This document shows positions 54,565 through 63,159 of a DNA stretch of 64,000 nucleotides, piece after piece; position 1 is the stretch's first letter; every line of letters starts with the position of its first letter. The stretch comes from Campylobacteraceae bacterium. GTDB lineage: Bacteria > Campylobacterota > Campylobacteria > Campylobacterales > Arcobacteraceae. The notes below the pieces were generated by a model that did no database searches, had not been told where the DNA came from, and was given only the letters and a program-made list of their open reading frames with translations. The translations under genes were made by a program, and so were the position numbers. The DNA lies in NCBI GenBank assembly GCA_013373175.1, contig JABXII010000016.1, positions 124,001 to 188,000 on the forward strand, written 5' to 3'.

Positions 54565-56912
54565 TAGAATAGAAGTTTACTTTCATCAATTTGATAATCA
54601 AATAGTTCTTCATAAGCATACTTTCTAAGAGCTTCATTCTCATGGAAAAACCTTAATAAATCTTTATCAATTTCTCCATCTTTTGCCATAAAAGAAAGTA
54701 TTTTAAATACTTCAGATAACTTTTTTGCATCTTTATATGGTCTATCATTTGACGTTAAAGCTTCAAAGATATCAGCAAGAATCATAATTCTGTCTTCTAG
54801 GGCTAATTGGCTTTCGTCTAAATTTCTTGGATAACCTTTTCCATTTAGTTTTTCGTGGTGGTTAACTGCTATATTTAATACATCTTTGTACTTTTTAGGA
54901 AATGGTAATGAAGATAACATATCAAGAGAAAGTTGGGCGTGATAATTCATAATCGATTTTTCGTGACTAGTTAGAGTTCCTTTTTTTATACAAAGGTTAA
55001 ACTCTTCATCTTCTGATAAAAATCTTGTTTTTTTGCCATTTTTATAATAATTATATTTGGCTATTTCTTGAACTCTTTGAATGTCTTCATCATCCATAAA
55101 TTCTCCACCAATATTGGCTTTTTTAAGAAACTTAATGTCTTCATCATATTTTTCAATATTCTTATTATACTCTTCTTGAGTAATTTCATTTTTGAGAAGT
55201 TTTATCTCATCATCTCTTTTTAAAATCTCCATTCTTTCTTCAATAAAGCCAATTCTATCAATCATTTTTTCTAACTTGGTAGATTTATCAATAATTGACT
55301 CAGGCATTGAAATTTTACCAATATCATGCATCCATGCAGCAAGTTCTATTTGTCTAAAATCATTTTCACTATATGTAACTTCTTTGTATGTAGTTTCATC
55401 TTCATGTATTGCTTTTGCAAGATAATTAGCTACCTTTGCAACTCTTCCAATGTGATTTCTTGTATGTTTTGATTTTGCATCAATTGCATGTGCAATTGTT
55501 GTTACAAAAGCATTTAAAAAATCTTCTAAACTGTTAATTAAAAAGTTATTTGTTAAAGCCATTGCTGCTTGTGAAGCTAATGCTTTAATAATCTTTTCAT
55601 CTTCATCAGTAAAAGCAATCGTTGATTTAGAAATCTTTGTTTTATTTATTAGTTGAAGTACACCAATTACATCTTCTTCGTGGTTTACAAGAGGAATAAC
55701 AATCATAGACTTTGATTCATAACCTGTTCTTTTATCAAACTCTTTTGTACCTTGAAAGTTGTAATCTTTGTTGTTGTATACATCTGGAATATTAATAATT
55801 CTATTTTCTAAAGCTGCTACTACTGCAACCATGCTTTTATTTTTTGTTCCATCTTCTAGATATAAAGGTAAAGACTCCCATGTTAGGTCATCTTTTGTTC
55901 CTCCCATAAAAATATTTAATGGGTCATTTTGAACAACTTTAAAATCTAAAGATCTTTTATCCTTTGACATAATATAAAGGGTACCAGCTTCACAATGAGT
56001 TAATTCTCTTGTTAAAGTAAGAATCATTTCAAATAAAACACTTTTATCAAGTTCACTTGAAAGTTGAAGGTTTATATCCATTATTCTTTCAAATTTATTT
56101 TGACTTATCAAATCAGATTCAATTTGTTTTGTATCAATGTGGATAATATCACCTTCATTTAATATTTTTCCACCATTTTCTAAGATTTTATACTCTTTTA
56201 TTTCTTCTAGCATCTCTTCATAAAATGAAGGTTTAATATGATATAAAAAGATTTGTATATCATCTCTTTTTAGATTCTTTAGTTCTTCTTTTAGAAGTTT
56301 TGGAGTTAAATGCATACTAGCATGAGCTAATTCTTCTAAATGAGAAGGAAATGAACACTCAATAATAACTGATTTGATTTTATCATTGTTATTTACTACA
56401 TCCCACATTTTAGGATTTGAATAAGTATCTCCACTTATTATATAACCTGTATCATCGTCTTTTATAACTTGATAACCATATGCACCTTTTATATGATTAG
56501 CTTTTATTGCTGTTATTTCATAGTTTTCAATTTTTACAGTTTCATCTTCTTGTATTTCAATAAACTCTAATGCTTTTTTATCTGATTTTAGTAGGTTGAT
56601 TTTTGTAAAGTCTGGCCAAATTTTGTCATTAAAAGTGTGCTCTTTTAAAGAGTTTATTGTCTCTTTTGCACCATAGATTTTTAGTGTTTCTGTTCTGCTT
56701 TCATAAAAACTTTCTATTATAAAAGGTAAATCAATTATATGGTCAGAGTGAGAATGAGTAATAAATATGTGGTTTATAAAAAGAGTTTCATCACTTAGTG
56801 TGTTAATTACATTACCTGCATCAATAACTATACTTTTAAAAATCTGAAAGGAAGTAGTACCTTTTAGTTTTGTTTTGCTGCCACTTGCTCCCAGCACTTT
56901 TAAGTAGTTCAT
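54564..56912 (-). CDS. Metallo-beta-lactamase/GAF/HD-GYP fusion phosphodiesterase
   Basis: 782 residues. Residues 1-250 form a metallo-beta-lactamase fold with THSHSDHIIDLPF and SGDTYSNPKMW, resembling class II cyclic-nucleotide phosphodiesterases. A GAF domain follows (about 270-450; VIGVLQLINKT), then HD-GYP (about 470-780) with MHDIGKISMPESI and HHEKLNGKGYP, which hydrolyses c-di-GMP. Paired by overlap with a nucleotide cyclase. The substrate of the first domain is inferred. Confidence 0.88.
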   Translation of the reverse strand: MNYLKVLGASGSKTKLKGTTSFQIFKSIVIDAGNVINTLSDETLFINHIFITHSHSDHIIDLPFIIESFYESRTETLKIYGAKETINSLKEHTFNDKIWPDFTKINLLKSDKKALEFIEIQEDETVKIENYEITAIKANHIKGAYGYQVIKDDDTGYIISGDTYSNPKMWDVVNNNDKIKSVIIECSFPSHLEELAHASMHLTPKLLKEELKNLKRDDIQIFLYHIKPSFYEEMLEEIKEYKILENGGKILNEGDIIHIDTKQIESDLISQNKFERIMDINLQLSSELDKSVLFEMILTLTRELTHCEAGTLYIMSKDKRSLDFKVVQNDPLNIFMGGTKDDLTWESLPLYLEDGTKNKSMVAVVAALENRIINIPDVYNNKDYNFQGTKEFDKRTGYESKSMIVIPLVNHEEDVIGVLQLINKTKISKSTIAFTDEDEKIIKALASQAAMALTNNFLINSLEDFLNAFVTTIAHAIDAKSKHTRNHIGRVAKVANYLAKAIHEDETTYKEVTYSENDFRQIELAAWMHDIGKISMPESIIDKSTKLEKMIDRIGFIEERMEILKRDDEIKLLKNEITQEEYNKNIEKYDEDIKFLKKANIGGEFMDDEDIQRVQEIAKYNYYKNGKKTRFLSEDEEFNLCIKKGTLTSHEKSIMNYHAQLSLDMLSSLPFPKKYKDVLNIAVNHHEKLNGKGYPRNLDESQLALEDRIMILADIFEALTSNDRPYKDAKKLSEVFKILSFMAKDGEIDKDLLRFFHENEALRKYAYEELFDYQIDESKLLF

Positions 56913-56949
56913 TTAAAATCCTTATGAATGAAGAAATTATTTTATTATA

Positions 56950-57834
56950 CTATTTTTCTTTGTTGATTACAAAGTCATCATAAGGGTCCATATGAATATT
57001 TATTATCCAGTCCCTTTTTGTATCTAATCTTTTTATAGAGTCTTCAATTTTATCTGAAACTTTGTGTGCTTCCATCAATGTAATTAAACAATCAAAAACT
57101 AAATGAACTTCTACAAAAGTTTGACTACCAGCTTCTCTTGTTTTAAGTAGATGATGAGTATTTACTTTTTCTTCTTTGTTAATTATTTCTGTTATCTTTT
57201 CAACAAGCTCTTCATTAACTGCTCTATCAAGTAAAACTAAAATACCATCTTGAATTAGTTCATAAGCAGAGTAGATAATAAAAAGTGAAATACCTCCACC
57301 AACTATTACATCTATTAGTTCAATTCCTGTGAAGTTTACTAAGATAAGAGATACAAAAACAGCTGCATTTGTGTAAACATCTGTTTTATAGTGTAGGGCA
57401 TCAGCTTTAATAACCATACTTCCTGTTTGCTTAGCAATACGATTTAAGTAGATAACTAAACTTACAGTAATTATAATTGAAATAGTCATTACAATTAAAG
57501 AGATTTCTAAGTATTGAGAAGTTTCTTCATTCAAAGCTTTTTTAATTGCTTGGTAAAGTAAAAATAGACCAGAAATACAAATAATTGTACCTTCTATTAC
57601 AGAAGCTAAGGCTTCAATTTTTCCTCTTCCATAGTTAAAAGTTTCATCTGCTGGTTTTTCTGAGTTGCTAATTGCAAAGTAGTTAAAAATAGATACAAAC
57701 ATATCAAGTACAGAATCAATGGCAGAAGCAAGAACTGCAACTGAACCACTTGCAATTCCTACAACTAATTTGATTAGTGTAAGAATTGCAGCAACGCTAC
57801 TTGATACAACCGTTGCTTTTTTTTGTGGGGTCAT
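56950..57834 (-). CDS. Cation diffusion facilitator (FieF/CzcD type)
   Basis: 294 residues, six helices. The motifs ASAIDSVLDMFVSIFNY and ALHYKTDVYTNAAVF hold the paired D/H metal sites of CDF transporters, and a C-terminal cytoplasmic domain ends with VEVHLVFDCLITLMEAHKV. It probably exports Fe2+ or Zn2+ in exchange for protons. One base separates it from aspC. Confidence 0.9.
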   Translation of the reverse strand: MTPQKKATVVSSSVAAILTLIKLVVGIASGSVAVLASAIDSVLDMFVSIFNYFAISNSEKPADETFNYGRGKIEALASVIEGTIICISGLFLLYQAIKKALNEETSQYLEISLIVMTISIIITVSLVIYLNRIAKQTGSMVIKADALHYKTDVYTNAAVFVSLILVNFTGIELIDVIVGGGISLFIIYSAYELIQDGILVLLDRAVNEELVEKITEIINKEEKVNTHHLLKTREAGSQTFVEVHLVFDCLITLMEAHKVSDKIEDSIKRLDTKRDWIINIHMDPYDDFVINKEK

Positions 57835-57835
57835 A

Positions 57836-59011
57836 TTATGAGTAATTTTCCTCTACAAACTTTTTAATTCTTCTAATACCTTCTTCAATAGTAGGTAAGT
57901 CTGTTGCAAAAGAGAATCTAAAGTAACCTTCTGTTCCAAATGCTAAACCAGGAACAACAGCTACTCCTTCTTTTTCTAATAAATCAGCAGAAAACTTCAT
58001 AGAGTCTGCTCCAATATCTTTAATGTTTACAAAAAGATAGAATGCTCCTTGTGGTTCAACACAAGAGATTCCTTTGATTGCATTGAAAGATTCAGATGCA
58101 ACATTTCTTCTTTTTTCAAACTCTTTTCTCATAGTTTCAATGTCAGCATCTGCACTTCCATCTAAAGCAGTAACAGCTGCTTGTAAAGTAACAGAGTTAA
58201 CATTTGAAGTAACTTGACCTTGAAGTTTTGTCATAGCTTTGATTAATGCTTTATGTGGAGTTGCAATATATCCATATCTCCATCCAGTCATTGCTACAGC
58301 TTTACTAATACCGTTAATAGTTACTGTTCTTTGGAACATATCATCATTAACAGAAGCAACTGCTGTGAACTCTTCCCCATCATAAATGATTTTTTCATAC
58401 ATCTCATCACTTAACACTAAAATATCAGTACCTTTTAGTACTTCTGCTAAAGATAATAACTCTTCTTTTGTATATACTGCACCAGTTGGGTTAGATGGAG
58501 TATTTAAAAGTAAGATTTTTGTTTTATCTGTAATTGCTGCTTTTAATTGTTCAGCAGTGATTTTGAATTCTGTAGAGTCATCTGTTTCAATAAATACAGG
58601 AACACCATCAGAAAATTTTACTTGCTCAGGATAAGTAACCCAATATGGAGCAGGAATAATTACTTCATCACCTTCTTCAATTAGACATTGAAATAGGTTA
58701 AATAAAGAGTGTTTTGCTCCATTAGATACGATAATTTCATCTAAATCGTAATCTAATCCATGGTCAGTCTTTAACTTCTTGATAATTGCTTTTTTCGTTT
58801 CAATGGTACCTTCCACAGCAGTATATTTTGTGTGACCGTCTTTGATTGCTTGAATAGCTGCTTCTTTAATAACTTCAGGTGTATCAAAATCTGGTTCACC
58901 TGCACTAAAACTTAAAATGTCTTTACCCTGTGCTTTTAGCTCTCTTGCCAAAGCTGTAATTGCCATTGTAACTGATGGCGAAAGGTTTTCCATTCTACTT
59001 GCAATTTTCAT
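57836..59011 (-). CDS. aspC: Aspartate aminotransferase family (class I)
   Basis: 391 residues, PLP enzyme. The N-terminal MKIASRMENLSPSVTMAITA, the asparagine in NTPSNPTGAVYT, the PLP lysine in NGISKAVAMTGWRYGY and the C-terminal arginine in FRFSFA are all family landmarks. It converts aspartate and 2-oxoglutarate to oxaloacetate and glutamate. It is divergent from a YgjP-type gene only 30 bases away. Confidence 0.92.
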   Translation of the reverse strand: MKIASRMENLSPSVTMAITALARELKAQGKDILSFSAGEPDFDTPEVIKEAAIQAIKDGHTKYTAVEGTIETKKAIIKKLKTDHGLDYDLDEIIVSNGAKHSLFNLFQCLIEEGDEVIIPAPYWVTYPEQVKFSDGVPVFIETDDSTEFKITAEQLKAAITDKTKILLLNTPSNPTGAVYTKEELLSLAEVLKGTDILVLSDEMYEKIIYDGEEFTAVASVNDDMFQRTVTINGISKAVAMTGWRYGYIATPHKALIKAMTKLQGQVTSNVNSVTLQAAVTALDGSADADIETMRKEFEKRRNVASESFNAIKGISCVEPQGAFYLFVNIKDIGADSMKFSADLLEKEGVAVVPGLAFGTEGYFRFSFATDLPTIEEGIRRIKKFVEENYS

Positions 59012-59041
59012 TTTATGTTTGTCCTTTAGTAAATTTAAAGT

Positions 59042-59683
59042 ATGATTATAACTACAGTTTACTTAGAGAGTGGTCAGTTTAAGGTGATAGAAAAGTTCAA
59101 AGTTAAAATTAATTACGAAATTTATAATGTTATATGGAAGAAAAAAGTATCTAATAAACACGTTTATTTAAGACTTAAAGATAAAAATCTACTAGAAATC
59201 TCATCAAATAAATATTTTTCAAAATTAGAAGCAGTTGATTTAATAAATAGACAAAAAGAGTGGATAGTAAGTAGAAGAGAAGTTTTTTTACGAAAAGAAA
59301 AGAATAAAGATAGTTATTTATTGTTTGGGAAAAGATATCCTTTTGAAAATATTGAACAAAAAGATTTAGATAAGTTATATAAAGAAAAAGCAAAAGAGAT
59401 AATTCCAAAACTTGTAGAAGAGTTTGCCAATAAAATGAGTCTTCATCCAACTTCAATAAAATATAGAAAAAATAAAAGAACTTGGGGTTCATGCAATCAT
59501 AAAAATGGTTTAAATTTTAATATTTTACTCATACAATTTCCCCTTGAAGTAATTGAGTATGTAGTAATACATGAGTTAGCTCATATAAAACATAAAAATC
59601 ATTCGAAAGCTTTTTGGGGTTTAGTTTATAGATATTGCAATGATTATAAACAAAGAGAAAAACTTCTTAAGAGCTTTTTATAA
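59042..59683 (+). CDS. YgjP-like metallopeptidase (DUF45/M48-like)
   Basis: 213 residues. The motif YVVIHELAHIKHKNHSKAFW gives HExxH with a third histidine, and KNKRTWGSCNHKNGLNFN precedes it. Family members are presumed zinc proteases of unknown substrate. The chosen ATG follows only a weak SD; the promoter probably lies inside aspC. Confidence 0.82.
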   Translation: MIITTVYLESGQFKVIEKFKVKINYEIYNVIWKKKVSNKHVYLRLKDKNLLEISSNKYFSKLEAVDLINRQKEWIVSRREVFLRKEKNKDSYLLFGKRYPFENIEQKDLDKLYKEKAKEIIPKLVEEFANKMSLHPTSIKYRKNKRTWGSCNHKNGLNFNILLIQFPLEVIEYVVIHELAHIKHKNHSKAFWGLVYRYCNDYKQREKLLKSFL

Positions 59684-60083
59684 TAGCTCTTATCTCTTCT
59701 ACTTTTGCTCGTAATTTTTCATCGGTAATGTAGTTTGTAAAAATACCATGAGAACGCTCTTTAAAAAAAGGTTTTTCTGTATTTATAACTTCTTTTTTTT
59801 CTCTTTTATTTGTAACGAAAAATTTTAATTGAGTTACTTCAATAAGAGGATATTTTTTTAATAGTGTATTTATTAATTCTTTGTTATACTCAAATTCCAT
59901 TTTATAAACAGGATGGGTTAACACAAAATACAAGATATCAGCTTTTATATAAGCAAATTTAACGCCTTTTTTTAAACTTGGCGGTAATAAATCAATAAAA
60001 TCTTGAATTGTTTTTTGTGTATTAATCTTTCTGAATTCAGGACTTTTCTTAAGATGACTAAGTATTTCGTTAATTTTTTTCAT
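59667..60083 (-). CDS. DciA-like protein (DUF721)
   Basis: 138 residues. GVKFAYIKADILYFVLTHPVYKMEF forms the KH-like core typical of DUF721/DciA, a bacterial loader of replicative helicase DnaB. Arcobacter-type genomes lacking DnaC would need one, but this is inference. Its 3' end overlaps the YgjP gene by 17 bases. A leftward TATAAT (60091-60096) sits only 7 bases before the ATG, so the mRNA could be nearly leaderless. Confidence 0.6.
   Translation of the reverse strand: MKKINEILSHLKKSPEFRKINTQKTIQDFIDLLPPSLKKGVKFAYIKADILYFVLTHPVYKMEFEYNKELINTLLKKYPLIEVTQLKFFVTNKREKKEVINTEKPFFKERSHGIFTNYITDEKLRAKVEEIRAIIKSS
59668..59692. terminator. Short hairpin over convergent YgjP and DciA-like gene ends
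   Basis: 8-bp stem TAAGAGCT (59668-59675) with AGCTCTTA (59685-59692) and a T-rich loop, over the overlapping 3' ends. Confidence 0.4.
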
Positions 60084-60182
60084 ACGCTTATTATAGCAGG
60101 AGTTTTATTATCTTTTAGTGGGTGTGGGTACAAAGCACCTCCAACTTATGTTGAAGACAATAAACAAGAAGTATCAAAGTAA
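60054..60182 (+). CDS. LptM-like small lipoprotein (42 residues)
   Basis: ATG 60054 opens a 42-residue frame ending at TAA 60180-60182, whose last base is the A of the nadB ATG. The start is hydrophobic (LIIAGVLLSF) and runs into a lipobox SGC with the lipidation cysteine at C24. The following GYKAPP then an acidic tail matches the short LptM/YifL pattern of GC-G-x-K-x-P. LptM helps assemble the LPS transport pore. Its 5' end overlaps the divergent DciA-like gene by 30 bases; a later start is possible. Confidence 0.68.
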   Translation: MTKYFVNFFHTLIIAGVLLSFSGCGYKAPPTYVEDNKQEVSK

Positions 60183-61630
60183 TGGTTTATGACTATATTA
60201 TTATAGGAACAGGAGTTGCAGGATTAAACGCTGCAAGACTGATTCCCAAAGACAAAAAAGTTTTAGTACTTTGTAAAAAATCCCCTTGGAACTGCAATAC
60301 CTTTTGGGCTCAAGGTGGAGTTGCTACTGCTGTCGATAAAGATGATATAGAACCACATATAAAAGATACTCTTACAGCAGGTGTTAATCAAAACAGTAAA
60401 GAAGCCGTTAGGGTTTTAAGTGAAAATTCAAGGGCTTGTATTGATGACTTAATCAATGCAGGATTACAATTTGATTTAAACGACAATGGGGAATTAGCTT
60501 TTACAAAAGAAGCAGCTCACAGTAGAAACAGAATCTTACATGCTGATGGTGATGCCACAGGAAGAATGGTTCATCTATTTTTACTTTCAACTTGTGACCA
60601 TGAAATGAGAACAAATGTTGTAGTAAATGATTTACTTATTCAAGATGATGTTTGTTATGGAGTTCAATTTTTCACCAATGAAACAGACCAAGAAATAGTT
60701 TATGCTCACAATACTATCATTGCAAGTGGTGGTGTTGGTTCAATATATAAATACCACACAAATTCAACTGCAATTGCAGGAGAAATTCAGGGGTTATGTG
60801 TTGAAAAAGGTCTTAAACTAAAAGATATGGAAATGATGCAATTTCATCCAACAGTAGTAAAAGGAACTCACTTTGCTAGAAAACCACTTTTAAGTGAAGC
60901 ATTAAGAGGTGAGGGTGCTCATATTGTAGATGAAGAAGATAGAAGGTTTTTATTTGATTACCATAAGGATGGAGAATTGGCTCCAAGAGATGTTGTAAGT
61001 AGGTCAATTTTTGATTATCACAAAAAAACAAACTCTTCTATATATTTATCATTTGATAAATTTGAAAAAAACTTTTTTAAAAAAAGATTTCCAAATATCT
61101 ATTCAAACCTAAAAGATTTAGGTTTTGAACTTCCTTTTGAGAAAGTTCCTATTTCTCCAGCTTTCCATTATTCAATGGGTGGAATTGAAACAGATATAAA
61201 TGCAAAAGTTCTAGGAATGAAAAACTTATATGCAGTTGGTGAAGCAGCTTGCAATGGTATTCATGGAGCAAATAGGCTTGCGTCAAACTCTTTACTTGAA
61301 GGAATTGTATTTTCTCAAATCGCAGTTGAAATAAGTTTAAAAGAGAAGTTTGAAATAAATAAAAACTCTTATACAAAAGAGATAAAAAAATATACTAGAA
61401 ATAAAGAAATAGATAAGAAAATAAAAAACTCTTTAAGAAAGCTAATGTGGGAAAATGCTGCAATAGTTAGAGATAGAGAAGCATTGAAAAGTACACTTGA
61501 AAAAATAGACAAATTTTTGGAAGAAAATGTAGGAAGACTGCTATATTTAAGACTACTTACGGCAAAATCTATTTTAAAAGCTGCAATTGAAAGACAAGTA
61601 TCAATTGGAGCTCATTTCATTAAGGAGTAA
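60182..61630 (+). CDS. nadB: L-aspartate oxidase
   Basis: 482 residues, FAD enzyme making iminoaspartate for NAD synthesis. FAD loop IIGTGVAGLNAARL, NTFWAQGGVATAV, HSRNRILHADGDATGRMV, and ALRGEGAHIVDEEDRRFL with MGGIETDINAKVLGMKNLYAVGE are landmarks of NadB, also shared by fumarate reductase flavoproteins. It overlaps the small lipoprotein gene by one base and is 2 bases before nhaD. Confidence 0.92.
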   Translation: MVYDYIIIGTGVAGLNAARLIPKDKKVLVLCKKSPWNCNTFWAQGGVATAVDKDDIEPHIKDTLTAGVNQNSKEAVRVLSENSRACIDDLINAGLQFDLNDNGELAFTKEAAHSRNRILHADGDATGRMVHLFLLSTCDHEMRTNVVVNDLLIQDDVCYGVQFFTNETDQEIVYAHNTIIASGGVGSIYKYHTNSTAIAGEIQGLCVEKGLKLKDMEMMQFHPTVVKGTHFARKPLLSEALRGEGAHIVDEEDRRFLFDYHKDGELAPRDVVSRSIFDYHKKTNSSIYLSFDKFEKNFFKKRFPNIYSNLKDLGFELPFEKVPISPAFHYSMGGIETDINAKVLGMKNLYAVGEAACNGIHGANRLASNSLLEGIVFSQIAVEISLKEKFEINKNSYTKEIKKYTRNKEIDKKIKNSLRKLMWENAAIVRDREALKSTLEKIDKFLEENVGRLLYLRLLTAKSILKAAIERQVSIGAHFIKE

Positions 61631-61632
61631 CG

Positions 61633-63027
61633 ATGTTGAAACTGTTGATGGTTTTAGTTCTATCATCTATTACATTATTTGCTGCAAGTGGTCCTTCGGG
61701 AACAGGAGCAGTTGCACCTGATCTAACTATGACATGGGTTGGATTTGCGTGTTTATTTATTTTTGTTGTTGGTTATTATTTTGTAGCAGCTGAAGAAAAG
61801 TATGAAATTGACAAAGCGAAACCTGCTTTATTTATAGGTACTTTTATGTTTATGTTAGTTGCTTTATATTATGCGTTAAACGGTCTTGATTTAGGTCTTG
61901 TACACATAGAAGCTCAACATTTAATCTTAGAAATCGCAGGGATTTTCTTCTTCTTATTTGTTGCAATGACTTATATTGAGTCATTAATTCATATGGGAGT
62001 TTTCGATAGATTAAAATATAATCTTGTTTCTAAAGGTTATAGTTATAAAAAAATGTTCTGGGTAACTGGTTTTATTGCATTCTTCTTATCTCCAATAGCA
62101 GATAACTTAACTACTGCACTAATCCTTTCTACAGTATTAATCACAATTGAAAAGACAAGAAAAGACTTCTTAGTTCCAGGTGCTATTAATATCGTTGTTG
62201 CTGCAAATGCTGGTGGTGCTTGGTCGCCATTTGGTGATATTACTACACTTATGGCTTGGACTGCTGGAAAAGGTGCTTTCTCAGACTTCTTATTCTTATT
62301 CCCAGCTTCAGTAAGTGGTTATTTAATCACAGCTTATTTATTATCTAAATTTGTTCCTGATGATAAACCTGAATTTGATGTATCTAAAGAGAAAAAACCA
62401 GAAATGGCTGAAGGTGCTAAAGCAGTAATGGGACTTGGTGTATTCACAATCTTTTGTGCTGTAATGTCTCACCAAGTATTACATTTACCTGCAATGTGGG
62501 GTATGATGTTCGGTCTTTCTTTACTAAAAGTTTACTCTTATGGTTTAAAAAGAAAATATGGAACTGATCATTTCAACATTTTTCACTCTATGGCTAAAAT
62601 TGAAAACAATACATTAATGTTCTTCTTTGGTATTTTAGCAGCAGTTGGTGCTTTATACTTTATTGGATGGTTAGGTTTAGCAGTTGTTGTTTACCAACCA
62701 GATGTATTAGGTCCAACTTGGTCAAATATCGGTGTAGGTTTCTTATCAGCTATCGTTGATAACGTACCAGTTATGTCTGCAGTATTAAAAGCTAACCCTG
62801 AAATGGGACTTGACCAATGGATGCTTGTAACTCTTACAGCAGGTGTTGGTGGTTCTATGATTTCATTTGGTTCAGCAGCTGGTGTTGGTGTAATGGGTAA
62901 ATTACATGGAATTTATACTTTCGGTTCACACATGAAATTAGCGTGGACAATTGTAATTGGATATTTTGTATCTGTTGCAGTTTGGTTCTTACAATACGAA
63001 ATGCTAGGTTTCTATCACATCGGGTAA
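61633..63027 (+). CDS. nhaD: NhaD-type Na+/H+ antiporter
   Basis: 464 residues, with a signal-like first helix (LLMVLVLSSITLFA) and about twelve helices. FLSPIADNLTTALILSTVL and NAGGAWSPFGDITTLMAW are diagnostic of NhaD. With the NhaC gene at 31.3 kb this gives two sodium extruders, consistent with a marine life. It lies immediately after nadB. Confidence 0.92.
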   Translation: MLKLLMVLVLSSITLFAASGPSGTGAVAPDLTMTWVGFACLFIFVVGYYFVAAEEKYEIDKAKPALFIGTFMFMLVALYYALNGLDLGLVHIEAQHLILEIAGIFFFLFVAMTYIESLIHMGVFDRLKYNLVSKGYSYKKMFWVTGFIAFFLSPIADNLTTALILSTVLITIEKTRKDFLVPGAINIVVAANAGGAWSPFGDITTLMAWTAGKGAFSDFLFLFPASVSGYLITAYLLSKFVPDDKPEFDVSKEKKPEMAEGAKAVMGLGVFTIFCAVMSHQVLHLPAMWGMMFGLSLLKVYSYGLKRKYGTDHFNIFHSMAKIENNTLMFFFGILAAVGALYFIGWLGLAVVVYQPDVLGPTWSNIGVGFLSAIVDNVPVMSAVLKANPEMGLDQWMLVTLTAGVGGSMISFGSAAGVGVMGKLHGIYTFGSHMKLAWTIVIGYFVSVAVWFLQYEMLGFYHIG

Positions 63028-63042
63028 TTACCAAATATTATT

Positions 63043-63065
63043 GTGTGAAGGTTTTTCCTTCATAC
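63043..63065 (+). terminator. Candidate terminator after nhaD
   Basis: 9-bp stem GTGTGAAGG (63043-63051) with CCTTCATAC (63057-63065, one G-T pair), loop of five Ts. A T-rich run appears only about 12 bases later. Confidence 0.55.
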
Positions 63066-63120
63066 AGTATTCTCTTTATTTTTTTCTCTTCTATTAATCA
63101 ATTTTAAATCCCACTTCAGA

Positions 63121-63126
63121 TATAAT
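63121..63126 (+). promoter_or_regulatory. guaA promoter -10 element
   Basis: TATAAT 33 bases before the guaA ATG, with AAAGGA as SD at 63145-63150. No clear -35 and no riboswitch-like structure in the short leader. Confidence 0.6.
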
Positions 63127-63159
63127 CGCGCATACTTTAAAAACAAAGGAATCTGTTTA

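Noticed and set aside
59175-59492. Minus-strand frame of 105 residues inside the YgjP gene
   Set aside because: Low-complexity Leu/Phe/Tyr composition; the HELAH-containing plus-strand gene explains the sequence.
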